Shown here piece after piece: positions 41,322 to 49,042 of a stretch of 64,000 bases of DNA. Location: the NCBI GenBank assembly GCA_963727765.1, contig CAVSGZ010000013.1, positions 248,001 to 312,000 on the forward strand, written 5' to 3'. This DNA is from FEN-299 sp963727765. Lineage in GTDB: Bacteria; Acidobacteriota; Vicinamibacteria; Vicinamibacterales; Fen-181. Position 1 is the first letter of the stretch, and the number at the start of each line of letters is the position of its first letter. The notes below the pieces were generated by a model, which worked only from the letters and a program-made list of their open reading frames with translations, did not search any database and was not told where the DNA came from. A program made the translations under genes and the position numbers.

Positions 41322-42604
41322 GAACTGGTCGCCCTTATGGCCTTGAGTCCGATGTCCTTCCGCATGAACGCCCCGTCGAAGGCGATGCGCCGCGCGCCCT
41401 CGTAAGCGCGGGAGACGGCTTGCCGGTAGTCCTGCCCCTCGGCCACGACGGTGAGCACGCGCCCTCCAGCCGTGACGATGTCGGCCCCGCGCCGGGCCGT
41501 GCCGGCATGGAAGACGACGACGCCAGGGACGCTCGCCGCGGAGCCGAGGCCGCTGATGACCTTCCCGGTCTCGTACTTGTCGGGGTACCCGGCCGACGCC
41601 ACCACCACGCCGACGCGCGGCCAGTCGCGCACGCGGCACGAGTCCTGGCCGAGGCGGCCGGCGGCCGCGTCACGCAGCAGCGGCGCCAGGTCGCCGTCGA
41701 TCATCGGCAGCACGACCTGCGCCTCCGGGTCGCCCATCCGGACGTTGAACTCCACGACCTTGGGCCCTTCCGCCGTCAGCATCAGCCCCGCGTAGAGGAA
41801 CCCGCGAAACTCGCGCCCCTCCTCTCGCATCCCCTCGAGGACGGGCATGATGATGGTGTCCCTGATCCGATCGAGCATCTGCTCGTCGACCAGCGGGCTC
41901 GGCGCGAACGCGCCCATGCCGCCGGTGTTCGGCCCCTGGTCGCCGTCAAACGCGCGCTTGTGGTCCTGGGCCGTCGGCAGCAGCACGGCGCGCCGGCCGT
42001 CGGTCAGCGCGAAGACCGACACCTCCTGGCCCTGCATGAACTCCTCGACGACCACCCGCGCTCCGGCGTCGCCGAAGCGACGGTCCACCATCATCGCCCG
42101 GATGGCCAGGCTGGCATTGAGCTGGTCGGGCGCCACGACGACGCCCTTGCCGGCGGCGAGGCCGTCGGCCTTGATCACGACCGGATAGCCGAATTGCCGC
42201 GTGGCCAGCGCGGCCAGGGCGATCTCGGGCGACTCGCACACCTGGTAGCGGGCGGTCGGGACGCCGTGCCGCGCCATGAACTCCTTGGCGAACGCCTTGC
42301 TGGATTCGAGCTCGGCGGCGAGCCGCGTGGGCCCCAGCAGCAGCCGGCCGCGGGCGGCAAACAGGTCGGCGACGCCGCGCGTGAGCGGCAGTTCCGGGCC
42401 AATGACGGTAAGATCGGCCTGCTCGCGCTCGGCGAGGGCGAACACCGCCTCCGGGTCGCCGGCATCGACCGCGACTACCCGCGCCGAGTCCTCGATCCCG
42501 GCGTTGCCCGGCGCGCAGACGATGTCGTGGCTGCCGCCGTCGCGGGCCAGCCGCCAGGACAGCGCGTGCTCGCGGGCGCCGGAGCCGACCACAAGGAGCT
42601 TCAT
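41318..42604 (-). CDS. purD: Phosphoribosylamine-glycine ligase
   Basis: A 428-residue ATP-grasp enzyme for step 2 of purine synthesis. The N domain starts MKLLVVGSGAREHALSW; ATP-grasp residues are seen in FGYPVVIKADGLAAGKGVVV and VVEEFMQGQEVSVFAL; the metal site is in VVEFNVRMGDPEAQVVLP. It is the first gene of purD-purE-mtaB and is divergent from rpsU. The GMGAFAPSP loop and C-terminal subdomain are complete. Confidence 0.95.
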   Translation of the reverse strand: MKLLVVGSGAREHALSWRLARDGGSHDIVCAPGNAGIEDSARVVAVDAGDPEAVFALAEREQADLTVIGPELPLTRGVADLFAARGRLLLGPTRLAAELESSKAFAKEFMARHGVPTARYQVCESPEIALAALATRQFGYPVVIKADGLAAGKGVVVAPDQLNASLAIRAMMVDRRFGDAGARVVVEEFMQGQEVSVFALTDGRRAVLLPTAQDHKRAFDGDQGPNTGGMGAFAPSPLVDEQMLDRIRDTIIMPVLEGMREEGREFRGFLYAGLMLTAEGPKVVEFNVRMGDPEAQVVLPMIDGDLAPLLRDAAAGRLGQDSCRVRDWPRVGVVVASAGYPDKYETGKVISGLGSAASVPGVVVFHAGTARRGADIVTAGGRVLTVVAEGQDYRQAVSRAYEGARRIAFDGAFMRKDIGLKAIRATSS

Positions 42605-42698
42605 GGGCGTCGGTCTACCGAAGGGATGTTGCTGGGGGACAAGGGCTTGGGCGCCCTTCCCAGGTGCGGGCCCGAAGCGGAAGTCGGGCAGTAATAAA

Positions 42699-42728
42699 TT
42701 GACTCCGCGTCATCTTTGGGCCTAGAAT
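42699..42728 (+). promoter_or_regulatory. Promoter of rpsU
   Basis: TTGACT (42699-42704), an 18-bp spacer and TAGAAT (42723-42728). The leader before rpsU is about 85 nt and contains a small hairpin CCGTT-AACGG (42761-42775) of unknown meaning. Confidence 0.7.
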
Positions 42729-42819
42729 CCGCCACTGCCTGTGATAGCCTAGCATATTCTCCGTTTTTTGAACGGGTTACGAATGTGCCAGCCGGGCCGG
42801 TGAGGGGGTGTTCAAGGGC

Positions 42820-43017
42820 GTGGCTGAAGTCAAGATCCAGGAAGGCGAGTCAGTCGAAAGCGCCCTGAGGCGTTTCAAGAGGAAGGTTCAGCAGGAAGAT
42901 ATCATCAAGGATATCAAGAAGCACTCCTTCTACCTGAAGCCTGGGGACAAGCGCCGGGCCAAGCAGGCGCTGGCGCGCAAGCGGAGCCGCAAGAAGCTCC
43001 GGCGGGAGTTGGAATAG
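42820..43017 (+). CDS. rpsU: 30S ribosomal protein S21
   Basis: A 65-residue basic protein of the small subunit platform, near the anti-Shine-Dalgarno end of 16S. The sequence AEVKIQEGESVESALRRFKRKVQ is the S21 hallmark, and the C terminus is very basic (ARKRSRKKLRRELE). GTG 42820 matches the usual family N terminus; a GTG at 42808 would add FKG and sits within the G-rich ribosome site. An 18-spaced promoter precedes it. The next gene follows 20 bp downstream. Confidence 0.93.
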   Translation: MAEVKIQEGESVESALRRFKRKVQQEDIIKDIKKHSFYLKPGDKRRAKQALARKRSRKKLRRELE

Positions 43018-43037
43018 CCAGAACGGGGGATCCACCG

Positions 43038-43352
43038 ATGGAATTCCAGGACAAGACCCTGCACTGCGTGGATTGCGGGGCGGAGTTCATCTGGACGGCG
43101 GGGGAGCAGCTCTTCTTCGCCGACAAGAACTTCAAGAACGAGCCCAAACGGTGCAAGGCGTGCAAGACCAAGCGGGCCAGCCGTCCGGCCGGGGCCGGAC
43201 AGGCGCGCGAGCGTGTCGAAACCCAGACAACCTGTTCGGAGTGCGGGCGAGTCACCACGGTTCCGTTCAAACCGACCCAGGGGCGCCCGGTCTTCTGCCG
43301 CGAGTGCTTCCAGCAGCGGAAGTTCGCGGGCGCGAGCGGGAACGGCGCGTAG
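43038..43352 (+). CDS. Zinc-ribbon protein with two CxxC-x-CxxC modules
   Basis: 104 residues. The first ribbon (CVDCGAEFIWTAGEQLFF, then CKACKTKRA) is the zf-trcl-type domain. The second (CSECGRVTTVPFKP, then CRECFQQRKF) is a CxxC-x20-CxxC finger. Both should bind Zn2+. Proteins of this build are small, cytoplasmic and uncharacterised; some relatives are annotated as possible nucleic-acid binders. It lies between rpsU and a strong terminator, so a translation-linked role is possible but only inferred from position. Confidence 0.85.
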   Translation: MEFQDKTLHCVDCGAEFIWTAGEQLFFADKNFKNEPKRCKACKTKRASRPAGAGQARERVETQTTCSECGRVTTVPFKPTQGRPVFCRECFQQRKFAGASGNGA

Positions 43353-43376
43353 GGAATTCGCATCGGGGAACCGGAG

Positions 43377-43406
43377 GGGCCGCGTCGACACGCGGCCCTT
43401 TTCTTT
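43377..43406 (+). terminator. Rho-independent terminator after the rpsU operon
   Basis: A 9-bp perfect stem GGGCCGCGT / ACGCGGCCC with loop CGAC is followed by TTTTCTTT, 25 bp after the zinc-ribbon stop. Confidence 0.9.
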
Positions 43407-43419
43407 GTACGCCTCGAGT

Positions 43420-43531
43420 CCCGAGCCCTGATCCCTGCCCGCCTTCGCGCGTAGCGCTTCGGCGGGTCCGCCGTAGGCCGCCGCGATCTCGACGGCGGCC
43501 GGAGGCGGAAGCCCTGAGCCTCGAGCCTTCC
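43420..43531. repeat. REP-like element flanked by GGCTCAR-family heptamers
   Basis: A core near 43441-43476 (TAGCGCTTCGGCGG...TCCGCCGTAG) resembles the element at 22119-22190. CCCTGAG and CCTCGAG heptamers, the reverse complement of the GGCTCAR family, follow near 43512-43525. The STAS promoter begins right after. Confidence 0.55.
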
Positions 43532-43535
43532 TTGG

Positions 43536-43565
43536 TTGACGCTGTTTTCTTCGCTACGCTAAGAT
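43536..43565 (+). promoter_or_regulatory. Promoter of the STAS gene
   Basis: TTGACG (43536-43541), an 18-bp spacer and TAAGAT (43560-43565), about 80 bp before the ATG at 43651. Confidence 0.65.
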
Positions 43566-43650
43566 GGACTGCCTTGGTACGGCAGCCGGCGACCAGTCCA
43601 ACGTCTTTCGGCGACAGGTTGCGCGCCGTGAGGCGGGAGGTAATGGCAGC

Positions 43651-44001
43651 ATGCACATTCACGAACGATTCGTCGGAGACGTGACCATCATCGACGTCAA
43701 CGGCAGGATGACGCTCGGCGAAGGCCAGGAACTGCTGCGCGACAAGGTGAACAGCCTCATCCAGCAGGGGAAGAAGAAGCTGGTGATCAACCTCGCGGAA
43801 GTCCCCTATATCGACAGCGCGGGGCTCGGCGAGATCGTGCGCACGTACACGACGGTCAGCCACCAGGGCGGCGCGATGAAGCTGCTGAACCTGACCAAGC
43901 GCATTCAGGACCTGTTGGCGATCACCAAGCTGCTGACGGTCTTCGAGACGTTCGACGCCGAGGCTGACGCAGTGGCCAGCTTTGGTGTGAAGGGCGCCTG
44001 A
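43651..44001 (+). CDS. STAS-domain anti-sigma factor antagonist
   Basis: 116 residues, a single STAS domain of the SpoIIAA/RsbV type. The phosphorylatable Ser lies in VPYIDSAGLGEIVRTY, near residue 60; MKLLNLTKRIQDLLAITKLLTVFE is the usual alpha helix. In partner-switching it releases an anti-sigma kinase when dephosphorylated. No kinase or phosphatase partner is adjacent, so the circuit is elsewhere. Its own promoter and the 19-bp gap to the UbiA-type gene suggest co-transcription with envelope genes. Confidence 0.88.
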   Translation: MHIHERFVGDVTIIDVNGRMTLGEGQELLRDKVNSLIQQGKKKLVINLAEVPYIDSAGLGEIVRTYTTVSHQGGAMKLLNLTKRIQDLLAITKLLTVFETFDAEADAVASFGVKGA

Positions 44002-44020
44002 CATTCTTCCCCGCGCTTCA

Positions 44021-44998
44021 ATGGCGCGTCAGCCACTGGTGGATCCCGTGAGCCGGAACGCTTCTGCCGCCGGAGGCGTTCCGGGCCGTTCCCGGCTCGG
44101 CAGCCTGATTGCCTCGCTGCGCCCGGGCCAATGGACCAAGAACCTCGTCGTCTTCGCCGGCCTGCTGTTCGGCCGGCGGCTCTTCGACCCGGCCGCGGTG
44201 GGCGAAGCCTGCGCGGCGGTCGCGATTTTCTGCGCGCTGTCCGGCGTCGTGTACCTGCTCAACGACGTCGCCGACAGGGAGGCCGACCGGGTGCACCCGC
44301 TCAAGTCGAGGCGGCCGATCGCCTCGGGCGAGCTGTCGCCCCGCCTCGCGATGACTACGGCCCTGGCGCTGGCCGCCGTCTCGCTCGCGCTCGCCTACTG
44401 GCTGCGGCCGGCGTTCGCGCTGGTGGCGCTCTCCTACGTCCTGCTGCTCGCGGCGTACTCGGCGCGCCTCAAGCACGTCGTGATCATCGACGTGCTGACG
44501 ATCTCGATCGGTTTCGTGCTGCGCGCGGTCGCCGGCGCCGTGGTCATCGGCGTGGCCATCAGCCACTGGCTGCTGGTCTGCACGGTGCTGCTCGCGCTCT
44601 TCCTCGCGCTGAGCAAGCGCCGGCACGAGCTGACGCTGCTGGCCGACGGGGCGACCGATCACCGTCGCATCCTCGGCGAATACAGCCCGTACCTGCTCGA
44701 CCAGATGATCGGCGTCGTCACCGCGTCGACGCTCATCGCGTACATCTTCTACACGATCAGCCCGGAGACGGTGCAGAACTTCCAGACCGAGTACCTGGCG
44801 CTGACCATTCCGTTCCCGCTCTACGGCATCTTCCGCTACCTGTACCTCGTGCACCGGAAGGACGGAGGCGGAAGCCCAGCCGAGATGCTGGTCACCGACC
44901 GTCCCCTGCTCGCGTGCGTGGCCCTGTGGGCCGCGACCGTCGTGGTGATCGTGTACGGGCCGGCCGGGATGGCGGGCGTTTTCAGGCAGCACCCATGA
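44021..44998 (+). CDS. UbiA-family decaprenyl-phosphate phosphoribosyltransferase-like enzyme
   Basis: A 325-residue prenyltransferase with about nine transmembrane helices. The Asp-rich motif NDVADREADRVHPLKSRRP (NDxxDxxxD) near residue 80 binds Mg-diphosphate. The start region LRPGQWTKNLVVFAGL and the late YSPYLLDQMIGVVTASTLI are as in DPPR synthases, which transfer phosphoribose from PRPP to polyprenyl phosphate for arabinose donors. The pairing with a glycosyltransferase downstream fits surface-polymer synthesis. GTG 44048 is a possible shorter start. Confidence 0.8.
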   Translation: MARQPLVDPVSRNASAAGGVPGRSRLGSLIASLRPGQWTKNLVVFAGLLFGRRLFDPAAVGEACAAVAIFCALSGVVYLLNDVADREADRVHPLKSRRPIASGELSPRLAMTTALALAAVSLALAYWLRPAFALVALSYVLLLAAYSARLKHVVIIDVLTISIGFVLRAVAGAVVIGVAISHWLLVCTVLLALFLALSKRRHELTLLADGATDHRRILGEYSPYLLDQMIGVVTASTLIAYIFYTISPETVQNFQTEYLALTIPFPLYGIFRYLYLVHRKDGGGSPAEMLVTDRPLLACVALWAATVVVIVYGPAGMAGVFRQHP

Positions 44999-45065
44999 CC
45001 GCGCCGGCGTTCGCTGTGCCCCCGCCGGCCGCTGGCACCTGGCACGCTACGGCAATCGACGACTG

Positions 45066-45881
45066 ATGTCCGATCCCAACTCTCACGCGCAGACGGTGAA
45101 TGTCGAGCAGATCATGGCGCAGATCCGCGCGCGGATCCGCGACAGGCGCGGCGACGCCTCCACCGAACCACAGATTCGCGAGCTGGCCGCGGCGAGGCTC
45201 GCCGGCCTGATCGGCTCGCACGAAAAGCAGGCCGAGCTCATCGAGGCGCTCCGGCGCGGCGCTTCTTCGCCGGCCGAAGTTGAACCGATCGGCAGCCCGG
45301 TCCTCGGCCTCTTCCTCAGGCCGGGCGCCGTCGTCCGCGCGCTGCGGTCGCACGCCGAGATCGCCAGGCGGCACGAGCAGTTCGATGCCGCGCTGTTCGC
45401 GCTCATCGAGAATCTCGTGATCGAGACGACGCGTCTCGAGGTCGAGGTGAAGAAGCTCGAGATGCGTCTCGAGTCGCAGGCGGTTCGCTTCGATTTCGCC
45501 GAACGGCGCGCGCGTTCCCTCGAAGGCATGATCCGGCATCGCTCCGAGCCGGCATCCGAGCCCGAGAGGAGCCAGGCGAGAGTGGCACGCGACCAGGGTG
45601 CCCCGGCCCAGCCCGCTCCTGGCGGCCAGCAGCCGACGGGTCGGGACACCGAGTCGGCCGGCAGCGAGGCGCGGCGCAAGCGCCGGCGGCGGCGCGGCCG
45701 GCGCGGCGGCGCGAACCGGATGCCCGGCGAGAACGCCGCGGCCGGCACCGAACAGGCCGCCGCAGGCGATGCTCAGCCGGAACGCCAAGACGTCGAGCCG
45801 GTCACGGGCGGCGGCGAGAGTCCCGCGCCCGAATCACCGGGCCAGGAACCGCCCGTTCGCGCCGACCACGACGACCAGTGA
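45066..45881 (+). CDS. Protein of unknown function, helical N-half with disordered basic tail
   Basis: 271 residues, no membrane segment. Residues 1-35 (VNVEQIMAQIRARIRDRR) resemble a short motif often found at the N terminus of proteins encoded near surface-polysaccharide glycosyltransferases. Residues 90-150 can form a coiled coil. From about 155 the chain is Ala/Pro/Gln-rich with an Arg block (RRKRRRRRGRRGG) and an acidic end, clearly disordered. It stands between the UbiA-type and glycosyltransferase genes, so an accessory or scaffold role is plausible. Confidence 0.6.
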   Translation: MSDPNSHAQTVNVEQIMAQIRARIRDRRGDASTEPQIRELAAARLAGLIGSHEKQAELIEALRRGASSPAEVEPIGSPVLGLFLRPGAVVRALRSHAEIARRHEQFDAALFALIENLVIETTRLEVEVKKLEMRLESQAVRFDFAERRARSLEGMIRHRSEPASEPERSQARVARDQGAPAQPAPGGQQPTGRDTESAGSEARRKRRRRRGRRGGANRMPGENAAAGTEQAAAGDAQPERQDVEPVTGGGESPAPESPGQEPPVRADHDDQ

Positions 45882-45966
45882 ACTGCGTCGTTCTCGTCTC
45901 ACCCGACACATCCGCCGGCCCTTCCGGCCGGTCACCCGCCCGCGTGCGGCCAGGCTCGAGGCTACC

Positions 45967-47244
45967 GTGAAGATCGCGTTCATCGTTCCGCGCTACGGCA
46001 CCGAGATCCTCGGGGGGCCGGAGTACTACTGCCGGCTGGTGGCCGAACGGATGGCCGAGCGCCACCAGGTCGACGTGCTGACGACGTGCGCCCGGGATGC
46101 GGCGACGTGGCAGAACGAGTACCCGGAGGCGCCAGACCGGGTCCGCGGCGTGATGGTCCGGCGCTTCGAGAACGCCCAGGCGCGCGACCGACAGGCCTTC
46201 GAGCGCCTGACGGCCACGGTCCTGTCGGCTGACCACACAGCCGCCGACGAGATGGAGTGGCTGCGGCAGCAGGGGCCCTGGTGCCCCTCGCTCCTTGAGT
46301 ACCTGTCGCGGCACCAGGCGTCCTACGACGTGCTCGTGTTCTTCGGTTGCCTTCATGCGCCGGTGGTGCTGGGCCTCGGGATCGCTCCCTCCCGCAGCAT
46401 TCTCGTGCCGGCGGCGCACGACGAGCCCGCGCTCGGTCTCCCAATCATCAGGAAGGCTTTCGAGCTGCCGCGGGCGATCGCTTATCACACGGGAGTCGAA
46501 CAGCGGTTGCTCGCCTCACGGTTCCCGCTCCGCGCGGCGATCCAGGAGGTCGTCGGCTGCGGCGTGGATCTGCCCCAGCACCACGCCTATCCCCGACTGG
46601 GCCCCGGCGCGACCGACCTCACCGAGGGCGAGGCCGAGGCGGGACGCGAGGACGAGCCTGTCGGCGGCCGGAGGTTCAGGTCTCACCTCACCTCGCGCGG
46701 CGCGATGTTCAGGCGGCGCCACCGGCTGCACGGGCCGTTCGTGCTCTACGGCGGCCGCATCGAGCCGGGCAAGGGGTGCGAGGAGCTCATCGAGTACTTC
46801 AGCGCCTATGTCGAGTCTGGCGGCGAGGCGTCGCTCGTCCTGATGGGCGTGAAGCTGATGCCGCTGCCCGAGGAGCCGTTCATCACCTTCGCGGGGCTGC
46901 TCTCGGAGACCGAGCGCGGCCAGGCGCTCGAGGCGGCCACGGTCGTCGCGGTGCCGTCGCCGGTGGAGACGCTCTCGCTGCTCGCCCTCGAGGCGTTCTC
47001 GGTCGGCACGCCGGTGCTGGCCAACGCGCGCAGCGAGGTGCTCGTCGATCACTGCCTCACGGGTAACGCCGGGCTCTTCTACTCGGATCGCGACGAGTTC
47101 GTCGAGTGCCTCGGTACGCTGGTGGCCGACGAGCGGCTGCGGGCGGCGCTCGGCCGCAACGGGCGCGAGTACGTCCGCCGGAACTACCGGTGGGAGATTG
47201 TCCTGTCGAAGTACGAGCGGATGATGGGCGAGTTCAGGAAGTGA
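45967..47244 (+). CDS. Glycosyltransferase family 4 protein
   Basis: 425 residues with a GT-B fold. The N domain begins VKIAFIVPRYGTEILGGPEYY (sugar-acceptor side Gly-rich loop); the C domain has GPFVLYGGRIEPGKGCEEL (nucleotide-sugar phosphate contact) and VAVPSPVETLSLLALEAFSVGTPVLA with the donor-binding E-x7-E motif (ETLSLLALE). It should add a hexose or pentose to a lipid-linked or surface acceptor. GTG 45967 follows GAGG-like bases; the open frame upstream belongs to the preceding gene in another frame. The stop lies inside the first unit of a heptamer array. Confidence 0.85.
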   Translation: MKIAFIVPRYGTEILGGPEYYCRLVAERMAERHQVDVLTTCARDAATWQNEYPEAPDRVRGVMVRRFENAQARDRQAFERLTATVLSADHTAADEMEWLRQQGPWCPSLLEYLSRHQASYDVLVFFGCLHAPVVLGLGIAPSRSILVPAAHDEPALGLPIIRKAFELPRAIAYHTGVEQRLLASRFPLRAAIQEVVGCGVDLPQHHAYPRLGPGATDLTEGEAEAGREDEPVGGRRFRSHLTSRGAMFRRRHRLHGPFVLYGGRIEPGKGCEELIEYFSAYVESGGEASLVLMGVKLMPLPEEPFITFAGLLSETERGQALEAATVVAVPSPVETLSLLALEAFSVGTPVLANARSEVLVDHCLTGNAGLFYSDRDEFVECLGTLVADERLRAALGRNGREYVRRNYRWEIVLSKYERMMGEFRK

Positions 47245-47286
47245 GAAGTAAGAAGTAGGAAGTACGAAGTAAGAAGTACGAAGTAG
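47238..47286. repeat. Heptamer tandem array, GAAGTAN family (7 units)
   Basis: Seven perfect-register 7-bp units, all GAAGT followed by AN or GA, begin inside the last codon of the glycosyltransferase gene. Consecutive units carry TGA, TAA and TAG, which fall in three different frames. Confidence 0.9.
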
Positions 47287-47309
47287 GCGGTGGGCAGCGG
47301 ATCACGGTC

Positions 47310-47359
47310 GTCCTTTCGACTCACTGCGTTCGCTCAGGGCGACCCTGAGCTTGTCGAAG
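47310..47359. repeat. Dispersed palindromic repeat (REP-like)
   Basis: CCTTTCGACTCACTGCGTTC...GCTCAGGG pairs with CCCTGAGCTTGTCGAAGG. The same hairpin type is scattered through many unrelated bacterial genomes. The rest of 47245-47641 (397 bp) contains CCGCTGA heptamers near 47445 and the palindrome described next; there is no gene. Confidence 0.7.
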
Positions 47360-47577
47360 GGTCGGTGGCCGAGCCGCGGAGTTGCCGGCAGCGGATCGCG
47401 CCATCCGCTGACGGCTGTGCCGGTCCCCGGCATTTGTCCGTGGTCCGCTGACCGCTGACTGGTGCACGCCAGTAGCCCGCGTCTGTCTGAGTCGCCGCCC
47501 CCCCACGCCGTCCACCTGGCCATCTTCTTGCCTTCTGGAGATGGAGCTGGCCGTGGGCCCGCACCCAGGAATCTTGC

Positions 47578-47610
47578 TGTCTATTGTCTGCATACAATAT
47601 ACAATAGACA
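47578..47610 (+). promoter_or_regulatory. Inverted-repeat operator candidate of the hydrolase gene
   Basis: Perfect 10-bp arms TGTCTATTGT / ACAATAGACA flank a 13-bp AT-rich centre, ending 31 bp before the ATG. TACAAT boxes inside could be -10 elements. It looks like a GntR- or PadR-type site; no regulator gene is adjacent. Confidence 0.55.
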
Positions 47611-47641
47611 TCGTGCCGAGGATCAGAAACGGGAGTCTGAC

Positions 47642-48703
47642 ATGACTTGGCGAAGATCAGCGGTGCTGATGTGCCTCGCCTTCGTCATGGCCCGGCCGGC
47701 GGAGCCCCAGGCCGGCGACGCCATCGCGCGAGCTCTGGCCGAAGACTTCTTCGCCGGACGGTTCGCCCCGATGGCGGCCCGGTTCGACGAGCGCGTGGCC
47801 CAGGCGCTGCCGGAGGCCGCGCTGACCGACATGCGCAACAGGCTCACCGGCCAGGTGGGCGCCTTTCAAGCCATCACCGAGACGCGCGCCGAAGACGCCA
47901 AGGGCTATCACGTCATCTACGTGACCTGCCGGTTCGAGAAGATGACGATCGACATGAAGATCGTGTTCGACTCATCGAACCGCGTCGCGGGGTTTTCTTT
48001 CCTGCCCCTCCCCCCCAAGGTCGCGTGGAGCCTGCCGGCCTACGCGGACCCCGACGCCTTCGTCGAGCGCGACATCGTCGTCGGCTCGGGCGAGTGGCGG
48101 CTGCCCGGAACGCTTTCGGTGCCGCATGGCAGCGGTCCGTTTCTAGCCGTCGTCCTGGTGCACGGGTCGGGTGCGGGCGACCAGGATGAGAGCATCGGTC
48201 CCAACAGACCATTCAAGGACATCGCGTGGGGCCTGGCCAGCCGAGGCATCGCCGTCCTGCGGTACACGAAGCGCACGTTGAAGTACCCGGCGGAGGTAGC
48301 CGCCGCGGCGCAGGCGGGACGGTTCACCGTTCGAGACGAGACGATCGACGATGCCCGCGCCGCCGTCGAGGCGATCGCGAAGGTCCCCGAGGTCGATCGG
48401 AAGCGCATCTATGTCCTCGGGCACAGTCTCGGCGGACGGCTCGCGCCTCGCATCGCCGACGGCACACCCGACATCGCCGGGCTCGTGATCATGGCCGGCG
48501 GCAGTCTGCCGCTCGACGAGAACATCGTCGAGCAGATTCGCTACCTCGCCGGACTCCGCAGCGCCGATGATGGCGGCAAGGCGGTTGCCGCTGCGGAGGC
48601 GGCCGCGCACGAGATGCGCAGTCCGACGCTGCAGCCGACGACGCTCGTCCAGGCGGCGGGGACGACCTATCCCGGGTCGTACCTGATCGATCTGCGGGAG
48701 TGA
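47642..48703 (+). CDS. DUF3887-alpha/beta hydrolase, N-terminal part of a frameshifted gene
   Basis: 353 codons. A signal peptide is followed by a DUF3887-like domain (ALAEDFFAGRFAPMAARFDE...YHVIYVTCRFEKM) to about residue 120. Then comes an alpha/beta hydrolase with oxyanion HGSGAGDQDE and nucleophile elbow GHSLGG near residue 265. It stops at TGA 48701 after YLIDLRE, just before the region holding the catalytic Asp and His. One extra T at 48701 shifts the frame; without it the protein would run to 48986. Either a recent null allele or a base error. Confidence 0.8.
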   Translation: MTWRRSAVLMCLAFVMARPAEPQAGDAIARALAEDFFAGRFAPMAARFDERVAQALPEAALTDMRNRLTGQVGAFQAITETRAEDAKGYHVIYVTCRFEKMTIDMKIVFDSSNRVAGFSFLPLPPKVAWSLPAYADPDAFVERDIVVGSGEWRLPGTLSVPHGSGPFLAVVLVHGSGAGDQDESIGPNRPFKDIAWGLASRGIAVLRYTKRTLKYPAEVAAAAQAGRFTVRDETIDDARAAVEAIAKVPEVDRKRIYVLGHSLGGRLAPRIADGTPDIAGLVIMAGGSLPLDENIVEQIRYLAGLRSADDGGKAVAAAEAAAHEMRSPTLQPTTLVQAAGTTYPGSYLIDLRE

Positions 48704-48986
48704 CCATCCGGTCGAAACAGCTGCGCGGCTTCGGCTGCCGCTCCTGATCATTCAAGGTGACGCCGACTACCAGTGCACGTTGAAGAACTTCGAGGCGTGG
48801 AAGGCCGGGTTGTCGCAGCGTCCGCAGGCGACGTTCAAGCTGTATCCAGGCCTGACGCACCTCCTCATGCCGGTCCCGGCAGGCCGTTCGGGGCTGAGCA
48901 CGCCGGCTGATTACGACGTGCCTCAGCACGTCAGCCAGGCCGTCATCGAAGACATCGCCGCGTGGGTCAGGAGTGCAAGGAACTGA
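48702..48986 (+). pseudogene. Alpha/beta hydrolase, C-terminal part separated by frameshift
   Basis: 94 codons in the next frame continue the hydrolase: DHPVETAARLRLPLLIIQGD, where DADY carries the catalytic Asp, and YPGLTHLLMP with the catalytic His, ending SQAVIEDIAAWVRS. There is no start codon with a ribosome site at its head, so it would not be made alone in useful form. Restoring the frame yields a complete hydrolase of about 447 residues. Confidence 0.75.
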
Positions 48987-49042
48987 TATCAGAGGGCTGC
49001 TGGCAACTGGCAGCGGATCACGGTCGGTGGCCGTCAGCCCGC

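Noticed and set aside
42605..42698. A riboswitch in the purD or rpsU leader
   Set aside because: No purine or other aptamer consensus seen; only a plain promoter and a 5-bp hairpin.
47238..47286. CRISPR-like repeat
   Set aside because: Units are 7 bp without spacers, and no cas genes are present.
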